From the NCBI GenBank assembly GCA_011046415.1, contig DSAP01000021.1, positions 1-42,731 on the forward strand: a DNA stretch of 42,731 nt. Direction: 5' to 3'. Positions 9,071 through 16,695 of the stretch are shown in pieces. A program made the translations under genes and the position numbers. Each line of letters begins with the position of its first letter. The first letter of the stretch is position 1. The DNA is from a bacterium (GTDB lineage Bacteria; Zhuqueibacterota; QNDG01; JABMRT01). The notes below the pieces were generated by a model. It searched no databases and had not been told where the DNA came from. It saw nothing but the letters and a program-made list of their open reading frames with translations.

Positions 9071-9334
9071 ATGGATTTCATCGCATTTTTGTTCATTCTG
9101 GCCGTGGTGCTCTTCTGTTTCAAGGGGTTGGGACTGATTCTGCGAACCGGTATCTTTTTACTCAGTATTCCCCTGATCATCGCGGCGGTCGTGACTTCGG
9201 TCCTGATCTTCGCACTCATCCCCGCGGCCTTCATCACAGGGCTTTTGGCTTTGATCCTCGCCCCGATCGGCCTCTTCGCTCCGGTGATTCCACTCCTCCT
9301 GATCGGACTGGGTATATACCTCCTCTTCAAATAA
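9071..9334 (+). CDS. Small hydrophobic membrane protein, unknown function
   Basis: This 87-residue protein is almost wholly hydrophobic. By eye it has three to four membrane segments: about residues 2-20, 22-45, 47-65 and 67-86, with prolines in the later ones. It has no charged domain and no motif that I recognise. GGGAG lies 7 nt before the ATG, and a strong terminator follows 16 nt after the stop, so it is a real single-gene transcript. It is flanked by oppositely oriented genes. Confidence 0.75.
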   Translation: MDFIAFLFILAVVLFCFKGLGLILRTGIFLLSIPLIIAAVVTSVLIFALIPAAFITGLLALILAPIGLFAPVIPLLLIGLGIYLLFK

Positions 9335-9350
9335 TCCCCTCCTCTCCTGC

Positions 9351-9386
9351 AAGCCGGACGGTGATTCACCCCGTCCGGCTTTTTTT
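9351..9386 (+). terminator. Rho-independent terminator of the small membrane protein gene
   Basis: AAGCCGGACGG (9351-9361) pairs perfectly with CCGTCCGGCTT (9371-9381) around a 9-nt loop and is followed by a run of seven T to 9386. The T-run overlaps the stop codon of the convergent gene. Read from the minus strand, the hairpin is not followed by T residues, so it works in one direction. Confidence 0.93.
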
Positions 9387-9606
9387 ATTTATTGAGAAGC
9401 ATCAGGACTAGTAATGCGATAAAGAGCACCTCGATGAACACGCCCACGACCACGAACCGCCAGCGGGTATCCTTGGAGGGCTTCCATTCCGCGTCGAAGG
9501 CGATCTTCTCGGTGAAGGCCTTGAACTGCATTCCGATTTCGGGTTTGAGAACCAGGATCACCAAAATCAGGGACATGATTAAAATGATCAGAAAGAATGG
9601 CTTCAT
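9385..9606 (-). CDS. Small two-helix membrane protein, unknown function
   Basis: This 73-residue protein has one membrane segment at about residues 3-20 (MKPFFLIILIMSLILVIL). A charged middle (KAFTEKIAFDAEWKPSKDTRWR) and a second hydrophobic segment at about 50-70 follow. ATG 9606 overlaps the TGA of the HAD phosphatase gene (ATGA), which favours this start over the longer frame from 9849; that extension is out-of-frame shadow of the phosphatase. Translational coupling suggests a linked function, but none is recognised. Confidence 0.7.
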   Translation of the reverse strand: MKPFFLIILIMSLILVILVLKPEIGMQFKAFTEKIAFDAEWKPSKDTRWRFVVVGVFIEVLFIALLVLMLLNK

Positions 9607-10382
9607 AGATGACTCCGGAATGATTTGGAAATTGACTTCTGCCGCCGGGTGATCTGCTCGATCCACAACCGCTGGGCCGGACTCGTGATTTCGACTGTAC
9701 GCCTTTCGATCGGCCATCCCCGGCGTACGGCTTCGCGGAACAGCCCGATATCCGGATGGACCGCCATCGGACGTCCGACCCGGCTCAGGAGGGGAATATC
9801 CCAGTAACTGTCCCCGAAGGCGGCGCACTCGGACCAGTCGATCATGCACCCGGCAAAATGACGTTTCAGCAAAATGATTTTCTGCGCATGGATCGGATAC
9901 ATCCCCTCGACCCGCCCGGTGAATTTGCTGTCCCGTATTTCGACACGGGACCCGATGCCGTTCCCGATATCCAGTTTTCCGCAGAGTGTCCTGATGATGA
10001 AATCGAGCGTACCGGATAGCAATACCAGTTCATACCCCTTTTCCCGGTAGCGGGACAACTGGTCGAGCATGCTTGCGGACAAACGGGGTTTCATCCACTC
10101 TTCGTGGAATTCATCCATCCGTCCGAGCAACGATTCTGCGTCGAGTCCGGAAAGATAGTATTTATTCTTGAGAAACGCCTCGATGACGCCGTGCGGCAGG
10201 GTACGCAACGCATAACAGATGCCGCGTCCGACACCGGCAGGCCGGAACCATCCGACGGTTTTAAGATAATTGATCAGCAGCGTTTCGGCCGACGTGCCCA
10301 CGAAAAGAGTCCAGTCAACATCGAAAACCGCAAGACGAACGGTGCGATGACGTTTCACCACAGATTCACAAAATGTGTCCAT
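9603..10382 (-). CDS. HAD-superfamily phosphatase, subfamily IB (SerB-like)
   Basis: This 259-residue soluble protein has the HAD motifs in order: motif I FDVDWTLF (nucleophile and acid Asp, near residues 20-22), motif II LLSGT (near 120), a Lys for motif III, and motif IV GDSYWDIPLL (near 190). The alpha-helical cap after motif I and the late AVHPD segment are typical of the HAD-IB branch, which includes phosphoserine phosphatase and lipid-linked phosphate phosphatases. The substrate is unknown. The start at ATG 10382 lacks a Shine-Dalgarno, and a promoter lies just upstream. It follows hldA after 64 nt, so a role in envelope precursor metabolism is possible but only inferred. Confidence 0.85.
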   Translation of the reverse strand: MDTFCESVVKRHRTVRLAVFDVDWTLFVGTSAETLLINYLKTVGWFRPAGVGRGICYALRTLPHGVIEAFLKNKYYLSGLDAESLLGRMDEFHEEWMKPRLSASMLDQLSRYREKGYELVLLSGTLDFIIRTLCGKLDIGNGIGSRVEIRDSKFTGRVEGMYPIHAQKIILLKRHFAGCMIDWSECAAFGDSYWDIPLLSRVGRPMAVHPDIGLFREAVRRGWPIERRTVEITSPAQRLWIEQITRRQKSISKSFRSHL

Positions 10383-10395
10383 TCAGTACGATTTT

Positions 10396-10424
10396 AATTT
10401 ACACAAAGGGATCCGATGAGGCAA
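10396..10424 (-). promoter_or_regulatory. Candidate promoter of the HAD phosphatase gene
   Basis: TTGCCT (10424-10419) and TAAATT (10401-10396) on the minus strand are 17 bp apart. The -10 element ends 13 nt before the ATG at 10382, so the leader would be very short, in line with the missing Shine-Dalgarno. Confidence 0.4.
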
Positions 10425-10446
10425 CCGATTTGTCATGATTTTCACG

Positions 10447-11436
10447 TCATCCGGCGTCGTCGTCCATGGCCCGGTACAGCCGTTCTTTCTCGATGGGTAC
10501 GATCCCCACCTCGCCCACGACGATACCTGCCGCATGGTTGGCCAGGGTTGCCGCCTCGCGGAGTGTCGCGCCGGCTGTCATCGCGACCGCCATGGTCGCA
10601 ATCACCGTATCGCCGGCGCCCGAGACGTCATGGACCTTGACGGCGCGTGTCGGGACCTGAATGTCATCGCCTCCCGGCTCGAAGAGCATCAGCCCTTCCT
10701 CGCCCAGCGTGATCATGACGGCACGGCAATTCAGCCTTTGCAGCAATTCCGCGCCCGCCCGTCTTCGTCCGGACAAGGAGGCGAGGGACAGTCCGAGGCG
10801 CTCTTCCGCCTCCTTGCGATTGGGTTTGAACAGGGTGACTCCCTGATAATCGAAGAAATGATGATACTTGGGATCCACGAACGTCGGACGGTCAGCCGCC
10901 CTTCGGATGAACTCCCGGATCAGATCCCGGGTCAGGAGCCCCTTGTTGTAATCTTCAAAAATAATTCCGTCGACATCGCCGTGAATGGAATCCCAAAAGG
11001 CCAGAATCTGTTTTGTGACTTTCTTGCCGATCGGTTCCCTGATCTCCCAGTCGGTACGCACCACATGCTGATGATTGGCTATAATTCGTGTCTTCATCGT
11101 GGTGGGACGTCCGGGCACGGTGATCAGCCCCTCGGTGGGAACGTGATGATCCGCAAACAGGGTTCTCAGTTTTTCTCCGCCGGCATCTTCTCCGATCACG
11201 CCGATGGGTATCGCGCTTGCGCCGAGTGCAATGATATTATGGACCACGTTGGCCGCCCCCCCGAACCGGTACGATTCGGATTCGGCCTCGACCACCGGAA
11301 CCGGCGCCTCCGGGGAAATGCGTGAGACGCTTCCCCAGACATAGTGATCGAGCATGAGGTCTCCGATAACCGCGATCTTCCGGTTTGTAAATGTTTTGAA
11401 AAGCGTCTCGATCCGGCCTGTCGAAAACTCAATCAT
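10447..11436 (-). CDS. hldA: D-glycero-beta-D-manno-heptose-7-phosphate kinase
   Basis: This 329-residue PfkB/ribokinase-family enzyme phosphorylates heptose 7-phosphate at C1, a step towards ADP-heptose for the lipopolysaccharide inner core. The N-terminal GDLMLDHYVWGSVSRISPEAP is diagnostic for the RfaE1/HldA kinase. The ATP and catalytic site DVSGAGDTV sits near residue 270. There is no cytidylyltransferase (HldC/RfaE2) domain, so it is the single-domain form and the partner must be elsewhere. The ATG overlaps the stop of the ExbB-like gene by 8 nt, so the genes are coupled. This gene is the best evidence for an LPS-bearing outer membrane. Confidence 0.93.
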   Translation of the reverse strand: MIEFSTGRIETLFKTFTNRKIAVIGDLMLDHYVWGSVSRISPEAPVPVVEAESESYRFGGAANVVHNIIALGASAIPIGVIGEDAGGEKLRTLFADHHVPTEGLITVPGRPTTMKTRIIANHQHVVRTDWEIREPIGKKVTKQILAFWDSIHGDVDGIIFEDYNKGLLTRDLIREFIRRAADRPTFVDPKYHHFFDYQGVTLFKPNRKEAEERLGLSLASLSGRRRAGAELLQRLNCRAVMITLGEEGLMLFEPGGDDIQVPTRAVKVHDVSGAGDTVIATMAVAMTAGATLREAATLANHAAGIVVGEVGIVPIEKERLYRAMDDDAG

Positions 11437-12067
11437 GTACGGATTCTCCGTGTTTCTTAAACGGTTCCAGTTTGGAGAGCAGTGTCGACGAGTTCTGCTC
11501 GATTTCGAGCACCAGGTTCTCGACCCGGTGCGTGAAATAATTATAGGCGACCAGGGTCGGGATCGCGATCGAAAGACCCACGACCGTCGTGATCAGCGCC
11601 TCCGAAATGCCGCCGGACAAGAGCTGTGTCTGTCCAAGTCCCTGTTTCGAAATGACGTCGAAGACCTTGATCATGCCCAAAACCGTACCCAGGAGCCCCA
11701 GCAGCGGCGCAATTCCTGCGATCGTTTCGAGAATACCCATGCCCCGTTCGAGGTTTTGAATTTCCCGGCGGCCCTGATCCAGCAGGGCTTCCTTGATCTC
11801 CTCCCGGCTCCTTCCCCGCATTTCAAGACCGACCCGGATGATATTCAGAAACGGACCGTCGTTCTGCCCCAGGGCATCCAGCGCACGGACCACCTCTTCG
11901 GGTTCGCGAATATGCCGGACAAGATTCACCACCTGCGGCTTCAATATGTGTTTTCTCCTGAGAAAAAGTGCTCGTTCGATCACAACGGCCAGGGCGAGCA
12001 CCGAGATAAAGAAAAGCGGGATCATGATGGGACCGCCTCTGGCGAGTGTCTCATAAATGGCGGACAT
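11429..12067 (-). CDS. MotA/TolQ/ExbB-family proton channel protein
   Basis: This 212-residue inner-membrane protein has one helix at about residues 12-34, a cytoplasmic domain, and a hairpin of two helices. The hairpin carries GILETIAGIAPLLGLLGTVLGMIKVF and the AL.TTVVGLSIAIPTLVAYNYF region typical of ExbB and TolQ. These proteins conduct protons to energise an outer-membrane transducer. Start ATG 12067 is chosen for its GGAG 6 nt upstream; the longer frame to 12109 would run into the TonB-like gene. It lies directly after a TonB-like gene and before hldA. No ExbD/TolR gene is present nearby. Confidence 0.9.
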   Translation of the reverse strand: MSAIYETLARGGPIMIPLFFISVLALAVVIERALFLRRKHILKPQVVNLVRHIREPEEVVRALDALGQNDGPFLNIIRVGLEMRGRSREEIKEALLDQGRREIQNLERGMGILETIAGIAPLLGLLGTVLGMIKVFDVISKQGLGQTQLLSGGISEALITTVVGLSIAIPTLVAYNYFTHRVENLVLEIEQNSSTLLSKLEPFKKHGESVHD

Positions 12068-12080
12068 GCAGACTCCGTGA

Positions 12081-12962
12081 TTAGGGTTGACCGGTAACCA
12101 TATATTCAAATCGGGCCGTAATCTCGAGATAGGATTCTGGAAAGTCCCTGGGCAACGGCTTAAACGGCACCGAAAATTTAATGGCGTTCTCGCTCGTCGC
12201 GATCAGGGCAGGCTCCCCCAGTGCGTCGACCATCTCGGATCCAGCCAGTGAACCGTCCGGCATGATGCGGAAGCGAAACACATTATGACCTCCAAACCCC
12301 ATGCGCGTGAAAACGGGCGGCGGAAATATATTCTTTTCGATCCGTCTTTTCAGCTCAAGTAAATAGGGTGCATAATCCCAGGCGTAGGTATTCAGACGCA
12401 TTCCGCCGAAATCCGGGACACCGCCTTCCCTCTGATCGTAGACCGGCCGCCGGATGGGTTGCGAGGGATTCTGAAAAGTCACGAGCCGGTCCCGGCTGAA
12501 CGCGGACCGCCCAGGCGTCCTCGCGGACACCGCAGACCGGGAAAGCAGCGCATCAGCCCGGTTCGCTTCCTGCGGAGAGGATTCTTCCTCCCCGGGATCC
12601 CGGACAGCCGGATCGGCCAGAAACAGGTCGTCTTCCTGAGGCTGTTGGATATATTTCGCCCCGGAAAATCCCTCGGAAAAAGGCTGGTCCTCCTCAGACC
12701 CGGGATGCAGGTCGCGTGCGACGGACTGTTTATCCGATAGCAGGTCTGCCTGCTCAGGCGGTTCCGCGCCGGCCTCGGGCGTCTCCACGATTTCGAAGGC
12801 AATCTGTCTTTCCGGTCTGACACGATCCATCGGGGGAAGAGGCCGGGACAAAAAATATCCCCGGTGGACGAAAACAGACAGCAGCATCAGATGCAGCAGC
12901 AGTGAGATGAGGATAGCCCGGATAAGCGGTCGTTCTCTCACCGTACCGACGCGGAAATCCAA
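12081..12962 (-). CDS. TonB-like periplasmic energy transducer
   Basis: This 293-residue protein has the TonB layout: a short cytoplasmic start, one membrane helix at about residues 13-33 with SLLLHLMLL, a long acidic and proline-containing periplasmic linker (about 40-190), and a C-terminal domain of about 95 residues. The C-terminal domain has YLLELKRRIEKNIFPP and FRFRIMPDGSLAGSEMVDA, as in the TonB C-terminal fold. The start is a TTG at 12962 with GGAG 8 nt upstream; it overlaps the end of cutA by 25 nt. It is paired with the ExbB-like gene 13 nt downstream. The outer-membrane receptor is unknown. Confidence 0.85.
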   Translation of the reverse strand: MDFRVGTVRERPLIRAILISLLLHLMLLSVFVHRGYFLSRPLPPMDRVRPERQIAFEIVETPEAGAEPPEQADLLSDKQSVARDLHPGSEEDQPFSEGFSGAKYIQQPQEDDLFLADPAVRDPGEEESSPQEANRADALLSRSAVSARTPGRSAFSRDRLVTFQNPSQPIRRPVYDQREGGVPDFGGMRLNTYAWDYAPYLLELKRRIEKNIFPPPVFTRMGFGGHNVFRFRIMPDGSLAGSEMVDALGEPALIATSENAIKFSVPFKPLPRDFPESYLEITARFEYMVTGQP

Positions 12963-13261
12963 TCCATATACTCCTCTGATCCCCGGATGATCGGCAAGGC
13001 CACGATCTCCGGCACCTCATAGCCGTGCAGGTCGCGAATCCGATCGCACACGGCAGGGAAACGGGATTCCGTGGTTTTGATGACTATGAGAAGTTCATCG
13101 TCCTGCTGTACACGGTCCTCCCACCGGTAAATCGAACGGATACCCGGCAAGACATTCACACAGGCCGCCAGCTTTTCTTCCACCAGAGTCCGCGCAATCC
13201 TTTCCGCCTCATCGCCACCCGAAGCGGTCGAGAAAACCACGATGTGGGGAAAAGTACTCAT
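12938..13261 (-). CDS. cutA: CutA1 divalent-cation tolerance protein
   Basis: This 107-residue protein has the CutA1 fold markers: GDEAERIARTLVEEKLAACVNVLPGIRSIYRWE, then a DDELLIVIKTT strand and the HGYEVPEIVALP segment. CutA1 forms very stable trimers related to PII proteins. It has been linked to copper tolerance, but its molecular role is unsettled. ATG 13261 (MSTFPHIVV) matches the family start better than the extended frame from 13312. It is the first gene of the cluster cutA, tonB-like, exbB-like, hldA. Confidence 0.92.
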   Translation of the reverse strand: MSTFPHIVVFSTASGGDEAERIARTLVEEKLAACVNVLPGIRSIYRWEDRVQQDDELLIVIKTTESRFPAVCDRIRDLHGYEVPEIVALPIIRGSEEYMDWISASVR

Positions 13262-13298
13262 ATCGCCCGTCTTTTCTGACGTTTTTGCATCTCTGAAA

Positions 13299-13326
13299 TT
13301 GACACGCAACAAGTTATTCGGATAAT
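13299..13326 (+). promoter_or_regulatory. Sigma-70 promoter for the plus-strand gene at 13497
   Basis: TTGACA (13299-13304) and GATAAT (13321-13326) are separated by 16 bp. A transcript starting near 13333 would have a leader of about 160 nt before the ATG at 13497. Confidence 0.55.
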
Positions 13327-13496
13327 CAGTCTGTCGGTTTTCCCTTCAATGGGAAGTGAAACGGAATCCCGTTCAGCCCGTCCGAAAGGTTAACATCTTT
13401 TTATTTTACCATCCAAACAGTTTTCGGTTTCATGCATCCGGGAACGGAACCCGGTTTTTCAAGTACAAAAAATACGCTTTCATCCAAGGAGCCGTG

Positions 13497-14462
13497 ATGC
13501 GGTCTTTTCGGATTCCCGTCCTTTTTTCTCTTATCCTTCACCTGTTCATCATCGGACTGCTTGGTTACGCCCTGCGTCCTTTCTCTCGTCCCTCCCCGGC
13601 ACCGGAATCGCTGTACGTTTTCATTGCGGAACGGAGACAGTCTGTCACGCCCGACAGGGTTGCCTCCCAAAGAAAAATGGCCACCCAGGAAACCGGCAGG
13701 ACAGACCGGATAAAAAATAGCGGAATTCCACCCGCGCCTGAATCACAGAAAAAGACGGAAGAATCCGTCCCGGATCCGGCCTGGACGGCATTTCTGGAAC
13801 AGGGCGAGGCGCGTATGACTATCCTGCGAAAGCCGGTTGATAGCGAGAAGCCTCCCCGAAGTCCGGGTGCGTTTCCGGAGCCCACGATGGGGCCCGTCCG
13901 ACTGAACGACCGCGTTTTTCCGGCGACAGATCCGGTGGGGGACGCGATCCGCAGGAGGAACACCGGATCACAGCCCCTCCTGATCGGGTTGACTCCCCCG
14001 GCAGAAGAAACCGAAGAAAATATCGTCCACCCAATCTCCCTGGATTTCATTCCGACCAGGACCCAGCTTTTGTGTCTGGCCGGTTTGTTTGAATCCGATT
14101 CCCTGTCGGATACGCAACTTTATCCGCTTCTCGGCATGGATGAAAACGTGACCTATGAAACCTACCTTCAAAACATCGCGGAACTGGTTCAGAAAGGACT
14201 CATCTCACGGACCCGGATTTCTCCCCGTCAGATTTTCTCCCTGTTCGGAGTTCCGATCGAAATGAACCCGAAGAACCGCCGGAACCCGGAATTCCTGTAT
14301 AAACCCCGTATCGACAAGAAAACGCTGCTGATCTTTCTGGACGCCAGGCTGTACGGGACGCGTGAACAGCTTAGTCAAAATCCTTCCGACTCCATCCGGA
14401 TCCGTGAACAGATCCGTGACCTGAAGGGAAAATTGATGCATCTCAGGACGGTTAATGACTGA
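13497..14462 (+). CDS. Membrane-anchored protein with TonB-like N-terminus and winged-helix-like C-domain, unknown function
   Basis: The 321-residue product starts MRSFRIPVLFSLILHLFIIGLLGY, a single membrane helix with the SLxLHL pattern seen in TonB-family anchors. A low-complexity, Pro/Glu/Arg-rich linker follows (about residues 30-180). The C-terminal part (about 185-275) looks like a winged helix: a helical segment around LLGMDENVTYETYLQNIAEL, then VQKGLISRTRI. A charged helix closes the protein. ATG 13497 is chosen because AAGGAG (13486-13491) lies 5 nt upstream and the hydrophobic helix then begins correctly; the frame from 13356 would add an implausible head. It is divergent from the cutA/tonB-like cluster. 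I do not recognise the family. Confidence 0.75.
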   Translation: MRSFRIPVLFSLILHLFIIGLLGYALRPFSRPSPAPESLYVFIAERRQSVTPDRVASQRKMATQETGRTDRIKNSGIPPAPESQKKTEESVPDPAWTAFLEQGEARMTILRKPVDSEKPPRSPGAFPEPTMGPVRLNDRVFPATDPVGDAIRRRNTGSQPLLIGLTPPAEETEENIVHPISLDFIPTRTQLLCLAGLFESDSLSDTQLYPLLGMDENVTYETYLQNIAELVQKGLISRTRISPRQIFSLFGVPIEMNPKNRRNPEFLYKPRIDKKTLLIFLDARLYGTREQLSQNPSDSIRIREQIRDLKGKLMHLRTVND

Positions 14463-15441
14463 GCCATCCGGAATCCAGATACCAGTGATACGTTTTCTCG
14501 ACGGCCGCATGGAAATCGAATTCTTTCCTGAATCCCAGTTCCGCTTCCGCCCGTGACCCGTCAAACAGCCAGAACCGCTGATAGAATTCCTTGGTCTTGT
14601 CCCAGTTGAGTACTCCGGGTTTCCGGGTCACGATCGCGATGCCGTCCCGGATCAGACAAACCGCCGCAAAGAGCGTGAGCGGCACGTGAAACCGGATTCC
14701 TTTCTTTCCCATGATCGCGGAGATCACCTGCGTGAAGCTTTTCCAGGTCAGGTCCGGTTCGGTGACCATGTGATATAATTTTCCCTCTGCCGCAGAACTC
14801 TCTGCGGCCATGACCAGTCCCCGCACCAAATCCTCGACATAAATAAAACTCACATACCGTTCCTTCCACCCCAGGACGGGCTGGAGGCCGCGCCCGACCC
14901 AGCGGAAGGCCTCGAACACATCCGGATCGCGCGGACCGAATACGCCTGGGGAACGGATAATGGTGACCGGAATCCGGGATGCGTAGCTCCGGACCAGATT
15001 CTCGGCTTCGAGTTTGCTGTTGCCGTATCGCGTGAGCGGCCTAGGCGGAGTCTCCTCGGTGACAGGCCTTTCATCCCGTGCGGGACCCACGACGGCCTGC
15101 GACGAGACAAAAACAAACCGCCTCAGAGGAATTTTTTTTTCCTCGATGATTTCGAGTAATGCGCGTGTACCCGCCACATTGCCCTGATAAAAGGCTTCCC
15201 GGTTCAGGGCCTTCGTCGTACCCGCCAGATGAAAGAGCAGACCGATATCTTTCAGGGCCTCCGACAGAGATTCCCGATCTCCGAAATCTCCGTAAACGAT
15301 CTCCGCATTCAGATCCGAGATCCAGCGCAGGTCGCTGGTTTTTCTGACCAGGCACCGCACCGCATACCGTTTTTGAAGAAGGAATTCCACCAGATGACTG
15401 CCGATAAAACCGCTGGCGCCGGTCACAAGGACTTTTTCCAT
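14452..15441 (-). CDS. NAD(P)-dependent epimerase/dehydratase (extended SDR)
   Basis: This 329-residue Rossmann-fold enzyme shows the nucleotide-binding GASGFIGSH at the N-terminus, the DNA-type loop HLAGTT (near residue 72), the Ser of VFVSSQAVVG, and the catalytic YGNSK (Tyr-x-x-x-Lys, near 140). Extended SDRs of this type act on nucleotide sugars or on steroid/hopanoid-like substrates; the actual substrate is not visible. The C-terminal part has a hydrophobic stretch (PLTLFAAVCLIRDGIAIV) that may touch the membrane. It overlaps the convergent gene by 11 bp. It has its own promoter at 15494-15522. Confidence 0.88.
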   Translation of the reverse strand: MEKVLVTGASGFIGSHLVEFLLQKRYAVRCLVRKTSDLRWISDLNAEIVYGDFGDRESLSEALKDIGLLFHLAGTTKALNREAFYQGNVAGTRALLEIIEEKKIPLRRFVFVSSQAVVGPARDERPVTEETPPRPLTRYGNSKLEAENLVRSYASRIPVTIIRSPGVFGPRDPDVFEAFRWVGRGLQPVLGWKERYVSFIYVEDLVRGLVMAAESSAAEGKLYHMVTEPDLTWKSFTQVISAIMGKKGIRFHVPLTLFAAVCLIRDGIAIVTRKPGVLNWDKTKEFYQRFWLFDGSRAEAELGFRKEFDFHAAVEKTYHWYLDSGWLSH

Positions 15442-15493
15442 TTCTGCATCACCGAAGGGAAAAGGATTGTCAGGTTTTCAGACGAACGGTATG

Positions 15494-15522
15494 AGTATAC
15501 AAAAAAAGCGGCACAATCGCAA
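15494..15522 (-). promoter_or_regulatory. Sigma-70 promoter of the SDR gene
   Basis: TTGCGA (15522-15517) and TATACT (15499-15494) on the minus strand are 17 bp apart, with a T-rich spacer. Transcription would start near 15487, about 46 nt before the ATG at 15441. Confidence 0.6.
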
Positions 15523-15535
15523 GGGTCTCATACTT

Positions 15536-15577
15536 TTCTTTTCAAGTTGACAGCAGGTCAACTGTCAAAGAAAAGAA
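15536..15577. repeat. Imperfect inverted repeat with alternative pairings between two genes
   Basis: TTCTTTTC (15536-15543) pairs with GAAAAGAA (15570-15577), and TTGACAG (15547-15553) pairs with CTGTCAA (15562-15568) around an 8-nt loop. A shorter alternative pairs GTTGAC (15546-15551) with GTCAAC (15557-15562). It sits 39 nt beyond the stop of the receiver gene and upstream of the SDR promoter. It may be a weak terminator or a dyad operator. Confidence 0.55.
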
Positions 15578-15615
15578 TCTTTTTGGCATCATTTTCCCCT
15601 GAAAATACAACTTTC

Positions 15616-16695
15616 TCACATAGGCAGAAAAATCTCGACTTGCCGGCCTTTCTCACCCGCCAGCATCCGCATCGCGCCTTCATGATCGAGGACGATTCCC
15701 GCCGTCGCAGCATACCGGACCATCCCGATGGAACCGGGATCGGCCTGCAGCGGATCCTCGAAGACTTTCGCTTCGGCCTCATCGAACTGAACATCATCGG
15801 AGATGCGGATACAGAGATACTCGCCCGCCCGGTTGCCTGCGACCTGCCGGGCCAGCTCCCCGGGAACGGCCTGGCCGCTTTCGGCTTGAATCAGGATGGT
15901 GCTCCCCCCCGAAGACGCTTCGTATGCATTGAACAGGACATTCCACAGGGCCTGATAAATCTCCCCCCGGTCGCCGACCAGAGCCACACCATCGGGAATG
16001 GTGACATGAAACTGCACCGTCCCGTTTGCCGCTTCCTGTACGTCTTCGATCGCAGCATCCAAGATATCCCTGATCTGCACGGGGCCACGCAGCGGTTGTT
16101 CGGGGATGGCCAGCGAAACAAAGTGTTTGAATTGATGACAGACGACCCTTATTTTCTCACGAAACTTGTCATCTGCTACGGATTCGAGTTCGTCCTCCAG
16201 GGTCTGCACGGCCTCCCGGGCGGCGTTGGCGAAGACTTCGCCGATTTTCCCCCGGTTCGAGAGGTGCGCGAGACTCTGAATCAATTTCCGGTAACGGACA
16301 TTCTGGCGTTGAATATGTTTCATGGTCAGCTGATTCTCGACACGCGTCGAGATTTCAGCCAGATTGAAGGGTTTGGTGATATAGTCCACCGCGCCCATTT
16401 CGAAACCGCGTATCTTATCTTCGACATCGGCCTTGGCGGTGAGAAACATCACCGGGATGTTTTTCGTCTCTTCCTCGGCCTTGAGAAGTTCACAGACTTC
16501 ATAACCGTCCGTGCCGGGCATCATGACATCCAGGAGGATCAGATCGGGATGATGCTGCATGGCGGCTTTGAATCCTTCAAATCCATCCTCGGCCGTAATC
16601 ACACGGTATCCCTGTTTTTCGAGATAGTGTGTCAGAAGCCGGATATTGGCCGGCGTATCGTCCACGGTGAGGATGGTCATCGATTCAGGTTTCAT
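15616..16695 (-). CDS. Response regulator receiver fused to a degenerate histidine-kinase-like ATPase domain
   Basis: This 359-residue cytosolic protein starts with a canonical receiver (about residues 6-125): [10 protein letters not shown] acidic pair, [16 protein letters not shown] phospho-acceptor Asp, FLTAK and KPF. A helical region (about 135-210) includes [11 protein letters not shown], at the place of a dimerisation helix. A HATPase-like domain follows: its N-box is recognisable ([15 protein letters not shown]), but the G1 motif is SDDVQFD and the G2 motif is GSIGMVRY, so nucleotide hydrolysis is doubtful. The ATG overlaps the stop of the large hybrid kinase gene (ATGA), so it is coupled to it and probably receives phosphate from the same system. 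Confidence 0.8.
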   Translation of the reverse strand: MKPESMTILTVDDTPANIRLLTHYLEKQGYRVITAEDGFEGFKAAMQHHPDLILLDVMMPGTDGYEVCELLKAEEETKNIPVMFLTAKADVEDKIRGFEMGAVDYITKPFNLAEISTRVENQLTMKHIQRQNVRYRKLIQSLAHLSNRGKIGEVFANAAREAVQTLEDELESVADDKFREKIRVVCHQFKHFVSLAIPEQPLRGPVQIRDILDAAIEDVQEAANGTVQFHVTIPDGVALVGDRGEIYQALWNVLFNAYEASSGGSTILIQAESGQAVPGELARQVAGNRAGEYLCIRISDDVQFDEAEAKVFEDPLQADPGSIGMVRYAATAGIVLDHEGAMRMLAGEKGRQVEIFLPM

